Source: CAZABP01 sp964483245 (GTDB taxonomy: Bacteria > Planctomycetota > UBA1135 > UBA2386). Taken from it: DNA of 31,021 nucleotides. The notes beneath the pieces are model-generated. The model was not told the DNA's origin, searched no databases, and saw nothing but the letters and a program-made list of their open reading frames with translations. A program made the translations under genes and the position numbers. Location of the stretch: positions 1-31,021 of the forward strand of contig CAZABP010000052.1 of the NCBI GenBank assembly GCA_964483245.1, given 5' to 3'. Below, piece by piece: positions 6,794 through 14,207 of this stretch; position 1 is the first letter of the stretch, and every line of letters begins with the position of its first letter.

Positions 6794-8431
6794 ATGACCG
6801 ATCCGGCACGCAGTGGCCCACGCCTGCCGCACGCCTTGGGGACAGGGATCCTGCTGGCCTGCATTCTCCCTGCGCAGCGGATGATCCACGAGTGGAGCAG
6901 CGGGACCGATCAGTTCGGGTACTGGATCGTGCTGGCCGAGGACTTGGACCTGGAGGGTACCAACGATCTTGCAATCGCGGACGTCGAGGGGACAGGTGGG
7001 CCACCTGGTTCCGGACGGATCCATTTCTTCTCCGGCAGGAGCGGGAAGCTCATTCGAGTGGTGCAAGGCGCGGCCGGTGAGTACCTGGGTATCAGCAGTT
7101 GCCTCGGAGACGTCGATCGCGATCGGGTACCCGACTATCTGACCGTCTCCGCGGCGGACCCGGAGCGGAGCATGACCTTCCATACGTTGTGGTCCGGCAG
7201 ATCGATGACCCCGGTCACGCGCTGGGCCGAACCGTGGTGGGTCAACGTCACGCCCATCGGCGACGTGGATCTGGACGGCGTCACTGATCTCGCAATGGGT
7301 GACTACCGCTACGGCTTCCGGCCGCTGCAGCCGAATCTCGGCAGGGTCGACATCGTGTCGCTCGACACAGGAGTACGTCTCGCAACGCAGTTCGGGGAAG
7401 TCCCGTACCATGGATTCGGCGGCGCAGTCGCGGCGGGAGATGTCGATGGCGATGCGTCGCCCGACTACATGATCCGTCCGGGCGGCACTTACCCGTTCCG
7501 CGCACCCGATCTGCCGCGGTTCTACTGCGGCCGCACGCACAAGGAGTTGTTCCGCATCTACCCGCCGGAGCCGTCCGAAGCGTTCCTGTGGGGCTACTGC
7601 GCCGCCGGCGACCTGAACGCCGACGGCTACGACGATTTCGCCGCCAGCGATCTCGGCCGCGTCGTAGTTCCGACTCGCTACCGCATCTACGGCTTCGGCG
7701 GACCGGACGGCCGCGAGTTGTTCCGGTTCGAACGTCCCTCCACTTCCAGAATGGGAGACTGGCTGGCGAGCGTCGGCGACATCGATGGTGACGGGCACGA
7801 CGACCTGTTCACGAGCGGAGACGCGACGAACTCGTACATCTACTCCGGTCGTGACCAGTCGCTGTTGATCACGGTGACCGGGCTGCAAGCAGGGCATGGA
7901 TACGGCACCGGCGATCTCGACGGCGATGACTTCCCCGACTTCGTGGTTTCCTGGTTCCCGGACACAGCACGCAAGGTGAACCGCGTCCGCGCCTACTCCG
8001 GCGCACCAGTCGGCGTCGCCACGCTCGGCATCGGCTGCGCGACGCGCGCAGGCGTGATCCCGCGCATCGGCGCCAGCTTCACGCCGGAAGTCGGCAAGCC
8101 GTTCGCGATCAACCTGTCCCGCGTGGAACCGCTCACCTCCGCCCAGCTCGTGCTCGGCTCCTCCGCGACCACCTGGAACGGCACCCCGCTCCCGCTCGAC
8201 CTCACCGCATTCGGCATGCCCGGCTGCATGCTGCGCACCTCGATCGACGCGCAGTTCGTCCGGCAGGCGCAGGGCATCAGCCACAAGGGCTGGTCGCGGT
8301 TCGAGACGACGATCCCCAACGATCCGCGCCTGCGCGGCGCGACGTTTTACGCGCAGTGGCTGGTCTTCGGGCAGGACGCTGTCGGCCCGTACGGCGTCAC
8401 CACCCGCGCACTCGCGGTGACGATCCAGTAG
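6794..8431 (+). CDS. Secreted FG-GAP/VCBS seven-bladed propeller protein, paralogue 2
   Basis: A 545-residue paralogue of the protein at 4889, with the same signal peptide design (ILPAQ) and seven FG-GAP motifs: DLDLEGTNDLAIA, DVDRDRVPDYL, DVDLDGVTDLAMG, DVDGDASPDYM, DLNADGYDDFAAS, DIDGDGHDDLFTS and DLDGDDFPDFVV. The same C-terminal beta module ends in TRALAVTIQ. Differences are concentrated in blades 1-3 and 6, while blade 5 and the last 145 residues are almost unchanged, so the variable face may define different ligands. The ATG again follows the oxidase-type stop by 1 nt, here the stop of the remnant. The gene converges on gcvP with only 6 bp between the two stop codons. Role unknown; binding or scaffolding outside the cell is the usual use of this fold. 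Confidence 0.88.
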   Translation: MTDPARSGPRLPHALGTGILLACILPAQRMIHEWSSGTDQFGYWIVLAEDLDLEGTNDLAIADVEGTGGPPGSGRIHFFSGRSGKLIRVVQGAAGEYLGISSCLGDVDRDRVPDYLTVSAADPERSMTFHTLWSGRSMTPVTRWAEPWWVNVTPIGDVDLDGVTDLAMGDYRYGFRPLQPNLGRVDIVSLDTGVRLATQFGEVPYHGFGGAVAAGDVDGDASPDYMIRPGGTYPFRAPDLPRFYCGRTHKELFRIYPPEPSEAFLWGYCAAGDLNADGYDDFAASDLGRVVVPTRYRIYGFGGPDGRELFRFERPSTSRMGDWLASVGDIDGDGHDDLFTSGDATNSYIYSGRDQSLLITVTGLQAGHGYGTGDLDGDDFPDFVVSWFPDTARKVNRVRAYSGAPVGVATLGIGCATRAGVIPRIGASFTPEVGKPFAINLSRVEPLTSAQLVLGSSATTWNGTPLPLDLTAFGMPGCMLRTSIDAQFVRQAQGISHKGWSRFETTIPNDPRLRGATFYAQWLVFGQDAVGPYGVTTRALAVTIQ

Positions 8432-8440
8432 CGCGCGCTA
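8429..8440. other. 12-bp perfect palindrome made by two facing stop codons
   Basis: TAGCGCGCGCTA reads the same on both strands. Its left end is the TAG of the FG-GAP gene and its right end, read on the minus strand, is the TAG of gcvP. There is no loop and no T-run, so it is not a standard terminator hairpin. Confidence 0.7.
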
Positions 8441-10294
8441 CGCGTACTCCTCCACCGGCGGACACGCGCACACCAGGTGCCGGTCCCCGTACACATCGTT
8501 CACCCGCGACACCGACGGCCAGAACTTGTGCTCGCGGCACCACAGCGCCGGGAACGCGGCCTGCTCGCGCGAGTACGGCCGGTCCCACTGCTCCGCCATC
8601 ACGACCTCGGCGGTGTGCGGTGCGTGCTTCAGAGGATTGTTGGTCCGGTCCATACGCCCCTCCTCGATCGCACGTGCCTCCTCCCGGATCGCGATCATCG
8701 CGTCGCAGAAGCGGTCCAGCTCCGCCTTCGACTCGCTCTCGGTCGGCTCGATCATCAGCGTGCCGGCGATCGGGAACGACATCGTCGGCGCGTGGAATCC
8801 GTAGTCCATCAACCGCTTGGCGATGTCGGTCGCGGTGATCCCCGCACTCTTCTCGAGCCCGCGCGGGTCGACGATGCACTCGTGCGCGACGAATCCGCCC
8901 TGCCCGGTGTAGAGCAGCGGATAGTGCGGCGCGAGCCGGTGCGCGACGTAGTTCGCATTCAGGATCGCGATCTGCGTCGCCTTGGTCAGTCCGTCCGCCC
9001 CCATCATCAGGATGTACGCGTACGGAATCGGCAGGATCGACGGGCTGCCGAACGGCGCCGCGGACACGGCACCGATCGCATGCTCGCCGCCGGTGCGGAC
9101 GACCGGGTGCCCGGGCAGGAACGGCACGAGGTGCGTCGCGACGCAGATCGGACCCATGCCGGGCCCGCCACCACCGTGCGGAATGCAGAACGTCTTGTGC
9201 AGGTTCAGGTGGCAGACGTCGGCGCCGAGGTCGCCGGGCCGCAGCAGACCGACCTGCGCGTTCATGTTGGCGCCATCCAGATACACCTGCCCACCGTGCT
9301 CGTGCACGATCTGGCACAGGTCGCGGATCGTCGCCTCGAACACACCGAACGTGGACGGATAGGTGACCATGACCGCGGCGAGGCGGTCCTGGTGTTCCTT
9401 CGCCTTGCTCCGCAGATCCGCGAGGTCGATGTTGCCGTCCTCCAGACACTGCACGACGACGACGCGCATGCCGGCGAGCGCGGCGCTGGCCGGATTGGTC
9501 CCGTGCGCGGAGCTCGGGATCAGGCAGACGTCGCGCTGCTCGTGACCGCGTGAGCGGTGCCAGGCGCGGATCACCAACAGCCCGGCGTATTCCCCCTGCG
9601 AGCCGGCGTTCGGCTGCAGTGAACAGCCGGCGAAGCCGGTGATCTCGCACAACCACAGCGACAGCCGCTCGTGCAGCAGCGCATATCCCTTGGCCTGCTC
9701 GGCCGGCGCGAACGGGTGCAGCTTGCCGAACTCCGGCCACGTGACCGGCAGCATCTCGGCGGCGGCGTTCAGCTTCATCGTGCAGGAGCCGAGCGGGATC
9801 ATCGACGTCGTCAGCGACAGGTCGCGCGCCTCGAGCCGCTTGATGTAACGCAGCAGCTCGGTCTCGGAGTGGTAGCGGTGGAACACCGGGTGCGTCAGGA
9901 ACGACGACGTGCGCGCCAGCGCCGGCGGCAGCGGGCGCTGCACGGCGGCGAGTTTGTCGAGGTCCACCTTCAGCGCACCCGTGAGGCAGGTCACGATGTC
10001 GGCGACGTCCTGCAGCTCGGTGGTCTCGTCGAACGAGATCCCGAACGAGCCATCGGCGAACTCGCGCAGGTTGATCTTCTTGTGGTGCAGCGCCGCGCGC
10101 ACTTCGGTCAACGGCCGCCGCGTGCGCACGCGGATCGTGTCGAACCAGGTCCTGGTCAGCAGCTCGCCGCCATGCCCGCGCAACGCGTCGGCCAGCATGC
10201 CGGTCAGCTGACGCACGCGCTGTGCGATCGACGTGAGTCCTTCCGGCCCGTGGTAGACGGCGTACATCCCGGCGATGACGGCGAGCAGGACCTG
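8438..10294 (-). CDS. gcvP: Glycine dehydrogenase (decarboxylating), C-terminal part, cut by an assembly gap
   Basis: P-protein of the glycine cleavage system, which decarboxylates glycine on pyridoxal phosphate and passes the aminomethyl group to the lipoyl H-protein. This 619-codon segment begins at the run of Ns with QVLLAVIAGMYAVYHGPEGL and ends at the TAG at 8440-8438. It contains the PLP-lysine motif HLNLHKTFCIPHGGGGPG and the typical LGSCTMKLNAAAEMLPVTWPE. Together with the 5' segment it makes a single-chain GcvP of about 940 residues, the length of the long (non-split) form. No gcvT or gcvH is visible in the window. Frame and content are sound; the only fault is the gap. Confidence 0.95.
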   Translation of the reverse strand, partial: QVLLAVIAGMYAVYHGPEGLTSIAQRVRQLTGMLADALRGHGGELLTRTWFDTIRVRTRRPLTEVRAALHHKKINLREFADGSFGISFDETTELQDVADIVTCLTGALKVDLDKLAAVQRPLPPALARTSSFLTHPVFHRYHSETELLRYIKRLEARDLSLTTSMIPLGSCTMKLNAAAEMLPVTWPEFGKLHPFAPAEQAKGYALLHERLSLWLCEITGFAGCSLQPNAGSQGEYAGLLVIRAWHRSRGHEQRDVCLIPSSAHGTNPASAALAGMRVVVVQCLEDGNIDLADLRSKAKEHQDRLAAVMVTYPSTFGVFEATIRDLCQIVHEHGGQVYLDGANMNAQVGLLRPGDLGADVCHLNLHKTFCIPHGGGGPGMGPICVATHLVPFLPGHPVVRTGGEHAIGAVSAAPFGSPSILPIPYAYILMMGADGLTKATQIAILNANYVAHRLAPHYPLLYTGQGGFVAHECIVDPRGLEKSAGITATDIAKRLMDYGFHAPTMSFPIAGTLMIEPTESESKAELDRFCDAMIAIREEARAIEEGRMDRTNNPLKHAPHTAEVVMAEQWDRPYSREQAAFPALWCREHKFWPSVSRVNDVYGDRHLVCACPPVEEYA

Positions 10295-10304
10295 NNNNNN
10301 NNNN
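10295..10304. other. Assembly gap (10 Ns) inside gcvP with overlapping ends
   Basis: Ten Ns separate two contig ends that both encode the same piece of GcvP. The left side reads QVLLAVIAGMYAVYHGPEGL and the right side AQVLLAIMAGMYAVWHGPKA, so the ends are two similar but unequal versions of one region of about 55 bp. The true distance is therefore negative (an unmerged overlap) rather than a gap of missing sequence. Confidence 0.95.
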
Positions 10305-11357
<1,053 letters not shown>

Positions 11358-11392
11358 CGGGATCGTCGTGCGGCGGCGCCGCGGGGGCGAGC

Positions 11393-11398
11393 AGTGTA
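11393..11398 (-). promoter_or_regulatory. Possible -10 element (TACACT) for gcvP
   Basis: Minus-strand TACACT fits TANNNT and would start transcription near 11386, about 29 nt before the gcvP ATG. No good -35 is seen and no glycine-riboswitch-like structure fits in so short a leader. Confidence 0.3.
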
Positions 11399-11436
11399 GC
11401 GAGCCGGTGTGACGCGGCGCCTCGGCGCCCGGCGCG

Positions 11437-11442
11437 TAACCT
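11437..11442 (+). promoter_or_regulatory. Possible -10 element (TAACCT) giving a leaderless mRNA
   Basis: TAACCT ends 6 nt before the ATG at 11449. A start site at the usual distance would fall on or next to the A of the ATG, so the mRNA would have no leader. No Shine-Dalgarno sequence is present, which agrees with that. Confidence 0.35.
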
Positions 11443-11448
11443 GCGCCC

Positions 11449-11706
11449 ATGGTCACGGTCGGAGAACGGAACTTCCACCTGCTGATGGCCGGCCTGCTGC
11501 TCGCTTCGACCGTCCTCGATTCGGCGATGCGGCGGCTGCTTCCGGCCTGGAACCCGCCCCAGGTCGGGTTCGTGACGCTCGCGCTCGGGTTGGTGTGGAT
11601 CGCGCTGTTCGCGGCCTACCGGATCCGCCGGCTGGACGAGGCGCTGCGCGTCGCCGAGGCGCGGATCGAGCGGCTGGAGCGGCGCGAGGCGGAGCGGATC
11701 GACTAG
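11449..11706 (+). CDS. Small membrane protein with two TM helices and a C-terminal coiled coil
   Basis: An 85-residue protein. Residues 10-26 and 39-56 are hydrophobic and should span the membrane. They are followed by a charged Arg/Glu helix (RRLDEALRVAEARIERLERR) with a heptad-like pattern of Leu and Ile that predicts a short cytoplasmic coiled coil. I do not recognise a family. The start is divergent from gcvP, and the stop overlaps the stop of the convergent methyltransferase gene in the 4-bp sequence CTAG at 11703-11706. The probable leaderless start and continuous open frame support it as real, but it could still be a chance ORF. Confidence 0.6.
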   Translation: MVTVGERNFHLLMAGLLLASTVLDSAMRRLLPAWNPPQVGFVTLALGLVWIALFAAYRIRRLDEALRVAEARIERLERREAERID

Positions 11707-12323
11707 CGGCGATAGACCAGCACCCAGGCCGGCGGCACGTTGCGCAGCACCGGCCCCAACCGCTGGAAGTGCGGGAACAGCTCCTGCATCTGCCGGCGGA
11801 AGCGCCGCGCGGCCGGCAGCCGGTACGCGTGCAGGTACTGGAACGTGCGGAACTCTCCGTCTGGCACGAGCACTTCCAGCACCCCGCGCACGATCCGATC
11901 CTGCACCGGCGCCGGCAGGCTCGCGAACGGCAGCCCGGACAGGATGACCTTCGCCTGGGGCAGCGCCCGGTCGCGCAGGATCTCGGGGGCGTCTTCGACC
12001 GACCCGCGGTGGAACACGAGCTGCGGGAACCGCCGCTGCAGCAGCGTGTGGAACCCCGGGTCCCGCTCGATCCCGAGGTAGCGCACGCCGTCGGGCAGCG
12101 TCTGCGCGAGCACCTGCGTCAGCGGCCCGGTGCCGGGTCCGTACTCGAGCACGAGGTCCCCGGGAGCGAGCTCGAGGTTCTGCGCCAGCACGCGCGCCAG
12201 GAACCGCGAACTCGGCAGCACGGCCCCGGTGCGCCGCGGATGGCGCAGGAACGTGCCGAGGAACCGGAGCGAATCGCGCAGCGCGTGCGAGGTCTGGGCA
12301 GCGTCTCCGTTGTTCCGGCTCAT
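11703..12323 (-). CDS. SAM-dependent methyltransferase, PmtA-like (phospholipid N-methyltransferase type)
   Basis: A 206-residue class I methyltransferase. The SAM-binding motif I is VLEYGPGTG (residues 58-66), followed by YLGIERDPGF for motif II. The N-terminal block FLRHPRRTGAVLPSSRFLA is characteristic of the PmtA/rRNA-dimethylase-like family that methylates phosphatidylethanolamine at the membrane surface. It lies 7 bp downstream of the ferredoxin gene and is probably in the same transcript. Whether the substrate is a phospholipid or another amine cannot be read from sequence; the closeness to KsgA-type rRNA dimethylases leaves room for doubt, but the length and the RTGAVLPSS block favour PmtA. 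The stop shares CTAG with the convergent gene. Confidence 0.8.
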   Translation of the reverse strand: MSRNNGDAAQTSHALRDSLRFLGTFLRHPRRTGAVLPSSRFLARVLAQNLELAPGDLVLEYGPGTGPLTQVLAQTLPDGVRYLGIERDPGFHTLLQRRFPQLVFHRGSVEDAPEILRDRALPQAKVILSGLPFASLPAPVQDRIVRGVLEVLVPDGEFRTFQYLHAYRLPAARRFRRQMQELFPHFQRLGPVLRNVPPAWVLVYRR

Positions 12324-12330
12324 GGCTGGA

Positions 12331-12645
12331 TCACGGCTCTCCGAGCTTGATCGTGACCGGCCCGCGCAGCACGCGCGCGGAGCAGGACAGCCGGTAGCCG
12401 GGCCCGAAGCCCATCCGCTCCAGCGTCCCGCGCTCGTGCGCCGCTGGCTCCGCGAGCCGGTCGGCGCCGTCGGTGACGAGCACCGGATCGGTGCCGCACA
12501 TCCCGCGCTGGCAGCCGGTCAGGATGTCGACGCCGGCGAGATCGGCCGCCTCGAGGATCGTGGTGCCGGGCGCGACCGCCGCGACGGCACCACTCGGATC
12601 GAACCGGACTTCGACCGGCTCGGCTTCGTTCGCGGGTTCCAACAC
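12331..12645 (-). CDS. [2Fe-2S] ferredoxin-like protein with Asp at the third ligand position
   Basis: A 104-residue protein with a beta-grasp ferredoxin pattern: PGTTILEAADLAGVDIL, then GCQRGMCGTDPV, then RLSCSARV and a final beta strand VTIKL. Plant-type [2Fe-2S] ferredoxins use Cys-x4-Cys-x2-Cys and a distant fourth Cys. Here the pattern is Cys45-x4-Cys50-x2-Asp53 and Cys88, so one ligand position is Asp. It would be an electron carrier, possibly with a low-potential or labile cluster. Translation starts at the GTG at 12645 or the TTG directly after it; there is no ATG. It is followed after 7 bp by the methyltransferase, so it may serve a linked reaction, though the family does not normally need electrons. 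Confidence 0.75.
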   Translation of the reverse strand: MLEPANEAEPVEVRFDPSGAVAAVAPGTTILEAADLAGVDILTGCQRGMCGTDPVLVTDGADRLAEPAAHERGTLERMGFGPGYRLSCSARVLRGPVTIKLGEP

Positions 12646-12654
12646 GGCGCGGCG

Positions 12655-12660
12655 AGCGTA
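12655..12660 (-). promoter_or_regulatory. Possible -10 element (TACGCT) for the ferredoxin-methyltransferase pair
   Basis: Minus-strand TACGCT lies 9 nt before the GTG at 12645. Transcription would start a few bases before the start codon, so the mRNA would be leaderless or almost so. No -35 is convincing. Confidence 0.3.
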
Positions 12661-12708
12661 TCGGGCCGGCGCTGCGCGGCCAGAGTCCGCGTCAGGACCA
12701 GAAGGCGC

Positions 12709-14043
12709 TCAGAAGATCCGCACCGTCGCGAACCGCGTGAAGTCGCCGCTCGAGACGAGGAACCGGATCCCCTGGAAGTACAGGTCGATGTTCTGGAAGC
12801 CCGGATCGTTGGGGACCGGTGCGGTCAGCGTCAGCGGCGTCGAGCCGTTCCCGATCCCGCTGATCAGTGGCAGCATCAGGCTCAGATCCAGCCAGAACTC
12901 ACCCACGAGGGACGGGATCGTGATCGGCGTCGTGGTCAGCAGCCCGCCGACGTACATCGAGCCGATCTCGCTCTGGCGCAGTGGCAGGGTCAGCGTGATG
13001 TTCTGCCCGATCGCGGCCCGCGGGGTGACCTCGTACTCGCGGTCCAGCGAGCCCACGAAGACCTGCGACGTCCCCGGATTGCTGGTGTCGACACCGGCGA
13101 ACGCGACGCGCTCGCCGTTGAAGCTGATCGACGGGTAGCCGTTGAACTGAAAGCTCTTCTTCGCATCCAGGAAGATCAGCCCGGACCCGAATACCGGCAT
13201 CACCGCGACCGTCCCGCCGCCCGGGCTGTTCTGCGCCTGGCAGACCCACCACTTGCGGTTGCCGCTGATCGAGCTGTAGCGCCGGATCCGCGAGCCGTCG
13301 GTCAGCAGCTTGACGGTCTGCGTGTTGTTCTCGACCAAAGCGAGCTGCGACAGCAGCGTGGTCGGCGATTGCAGGTTGATCCCGGCGTTCAGCCCGTTGT
13401 CGAGCCAGACGGCGTCCTCGAGGTTGCCGTTGATCGCGCCGTTGGTCATCGAGTTCGGGCCGCTGCCGTCCGGGTTCGCACGGAACAGCTCACGCGGCTG
13501 GAACGGCTGCGGGGAGTACGAGCGGTACAGGATCTTGGAACGGTCCGGGCAGAGCTTGACGCCGTCGACGACGAACTGGCTCGAGACGATGTCCTTCGGC
13601 GCCGTCGCCCCGCTCGTAGCGAGCGTGAACAGGTAGTACGTCCCGGTCTGCGAGTCGTAGCGGCTGCCGAACAGCGTCGCGTCGTCGGACGAGACGTCCC
13701 ACAGCCGATGCTGCTGGCCGCTCAGCGTGCCGATGTTCTTCGGATTGCCGCCGGTCCGCGCGACGAACCGCACCGCCGCCCCGTCCAGGTAGTAGATCCC
13801 GGTGCTGTTGGGCGCCCACAGGAAGCTGCCGAGGTTGGCGCCCTGCACCAACGTCCCGGGGATGCCGCCGGTGAACGCCACGACCCCGATCTTGCTCGGG
13901 CCGCGGTAGGCCACGTAGTTCCCGTCCGGGCTGATCGCGGCGTCCTGTTTGGCATCAGCGTCGGTCGTGATCGCGCGGACGTCGCGCTGGCAGGGCAGGG
14001 AGGCGACCAGGACGGCCGCGGCGATGAGGGTCAACTTGGCCAT
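12709..14043 (-). CDS. Secreted TolB-like (PD40) beta-propeller protein with a C-terminal beta module
   Basis: A 444-residue exported protein. The signal peptide ends ASLPCQ, with cleavage probably before Gln; the Cys is preceded by Pro, so I do not read a lipobox. The propeller repeats look like PD40/WD40-like TolB blades: AAISPDGNYVAYRG, DVSSDDATLFGSRYD, LCPDRSKILYRSY and PSISFNGERVAFAGVD. The last 110 residues are a beta domain containing APVPNDPGFQNIDLYFQG, which resembles the C-terminal module of the two FG-GAP proteins (IPNDPRLRGATFYAQ). It stands alone on the minus strand, divergent from the amidohydrolase operon with a 164-bp gap. A periplasmic or surface binding role is likely; no catalytic site is seen. 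Confidence 0.8.
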   Translation of the reverse strand: MAKLTLIAAAVLVASLPCQRDVRAITTDADAKQDAAISPDGNYVAYRGPSKIGVVAFTGGIPGTLVQGANLGSFLWAPNSTGIYYLDGAAVRFVARTGGNPKNIGTLSGQQHRLWDVSSDDATLFGSRYDSQTGTYYLFTLATSGATAPKDIVSSQFVVDGVKLCPDRSKILYRSYSPQPFQPRELFRANPDGSGPNSMTNGAINGNLEDAVWLDNGLNAGINLQSPTTLLSQLALVENNTQTVKLLTDGSRIRRYSSISGNRKWWVCQAQNSPGGGTVAVMPVFGSGLIFLDAKKSFQFNGYPSISFNGERVAFAGVDTSNPGTSQVFVGSLDREYEVTPRAAIGQNITLTLPLRQSEIGSMYVGGLLTTTPITIPSLVGEFWLDLSLMLPLISGIGNGSTPLTLTAPVPNDPGFQNIDLYFQGIRFLVSSGDFTRFATVRIF

Positions 14044-14082
14044 GATGCGGGTTCGGGGGGTAGTGGCGGCCGAATGCGAAGG

Positions 14083-14088
14083 AGTCTA
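14083..14088 (-). promoter_or_regulatory. Possible -10 element (TAGACT) for the PD40 protein gene
   Basis: Minus-strand TAGACT about 40 nt before the ATG at 14043. The hexamer recurs exactly before icmF (28607-28612). A -35 at the right distance is poor (GTTACG). Confidence 0.3.
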
Positions 14089-14172
14089 TCCCTGTTGTCA
14101 CCGTGCGTAACCGCCGGGACGTCAGGCACCGCGCGTGAAGAAAACGGCTCGCGCCGGCCCTGGCGGCCCGCG

Positions 14173-14178
14173 TAGATA
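14173..14178 (+). promoter_or_regulatory. Possible -10 element (TAGATA) for the amidohydrolase operon
   Basis: TAGATA lies about 30 nt before the ATG at 14208 and is the only AT-rich hexamer in the upstream region with a -10 shape. No -35 is seen. Listed as the best guess for the single promoter of a 12.3-kb operon. Confidence 0.25.
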
Positions 14179-14207
14179 GCCTCCTCCGTCCCAGGCCCTC
14201 CGACGCG

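Larger units (their letters stand above)
6571..8431 (+). repeat. Tandem duplication, right copy (oxidase remnant plus FG-GAP gene)
   Basis: Second copy of the segment at 4660-6559. Similarity is patchy: stretches in the middle and at the 3' end of the FG-GAP gene are nearly identical, for example the 5723-5838 region and its counterpart near 7610-7726, while the 5' part is much more diverged. Confidence 0.85.

Noticed and set aside
8429..8440. Bidirectional terminator between the FG-GAP gene and gcvP
   Set aside because: The palindrome has no loop and no T-run, and it lies inside both stop codons; I report it only as a palindrome.
12709..14043. Lipoprotein reading of the signal peptide (ASLPCQ)
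   Set aside because: The residue before Cys is Pro, which does not fit a lipobox, and the neighbours show ordinary signal peptidase I sites with Gln next.
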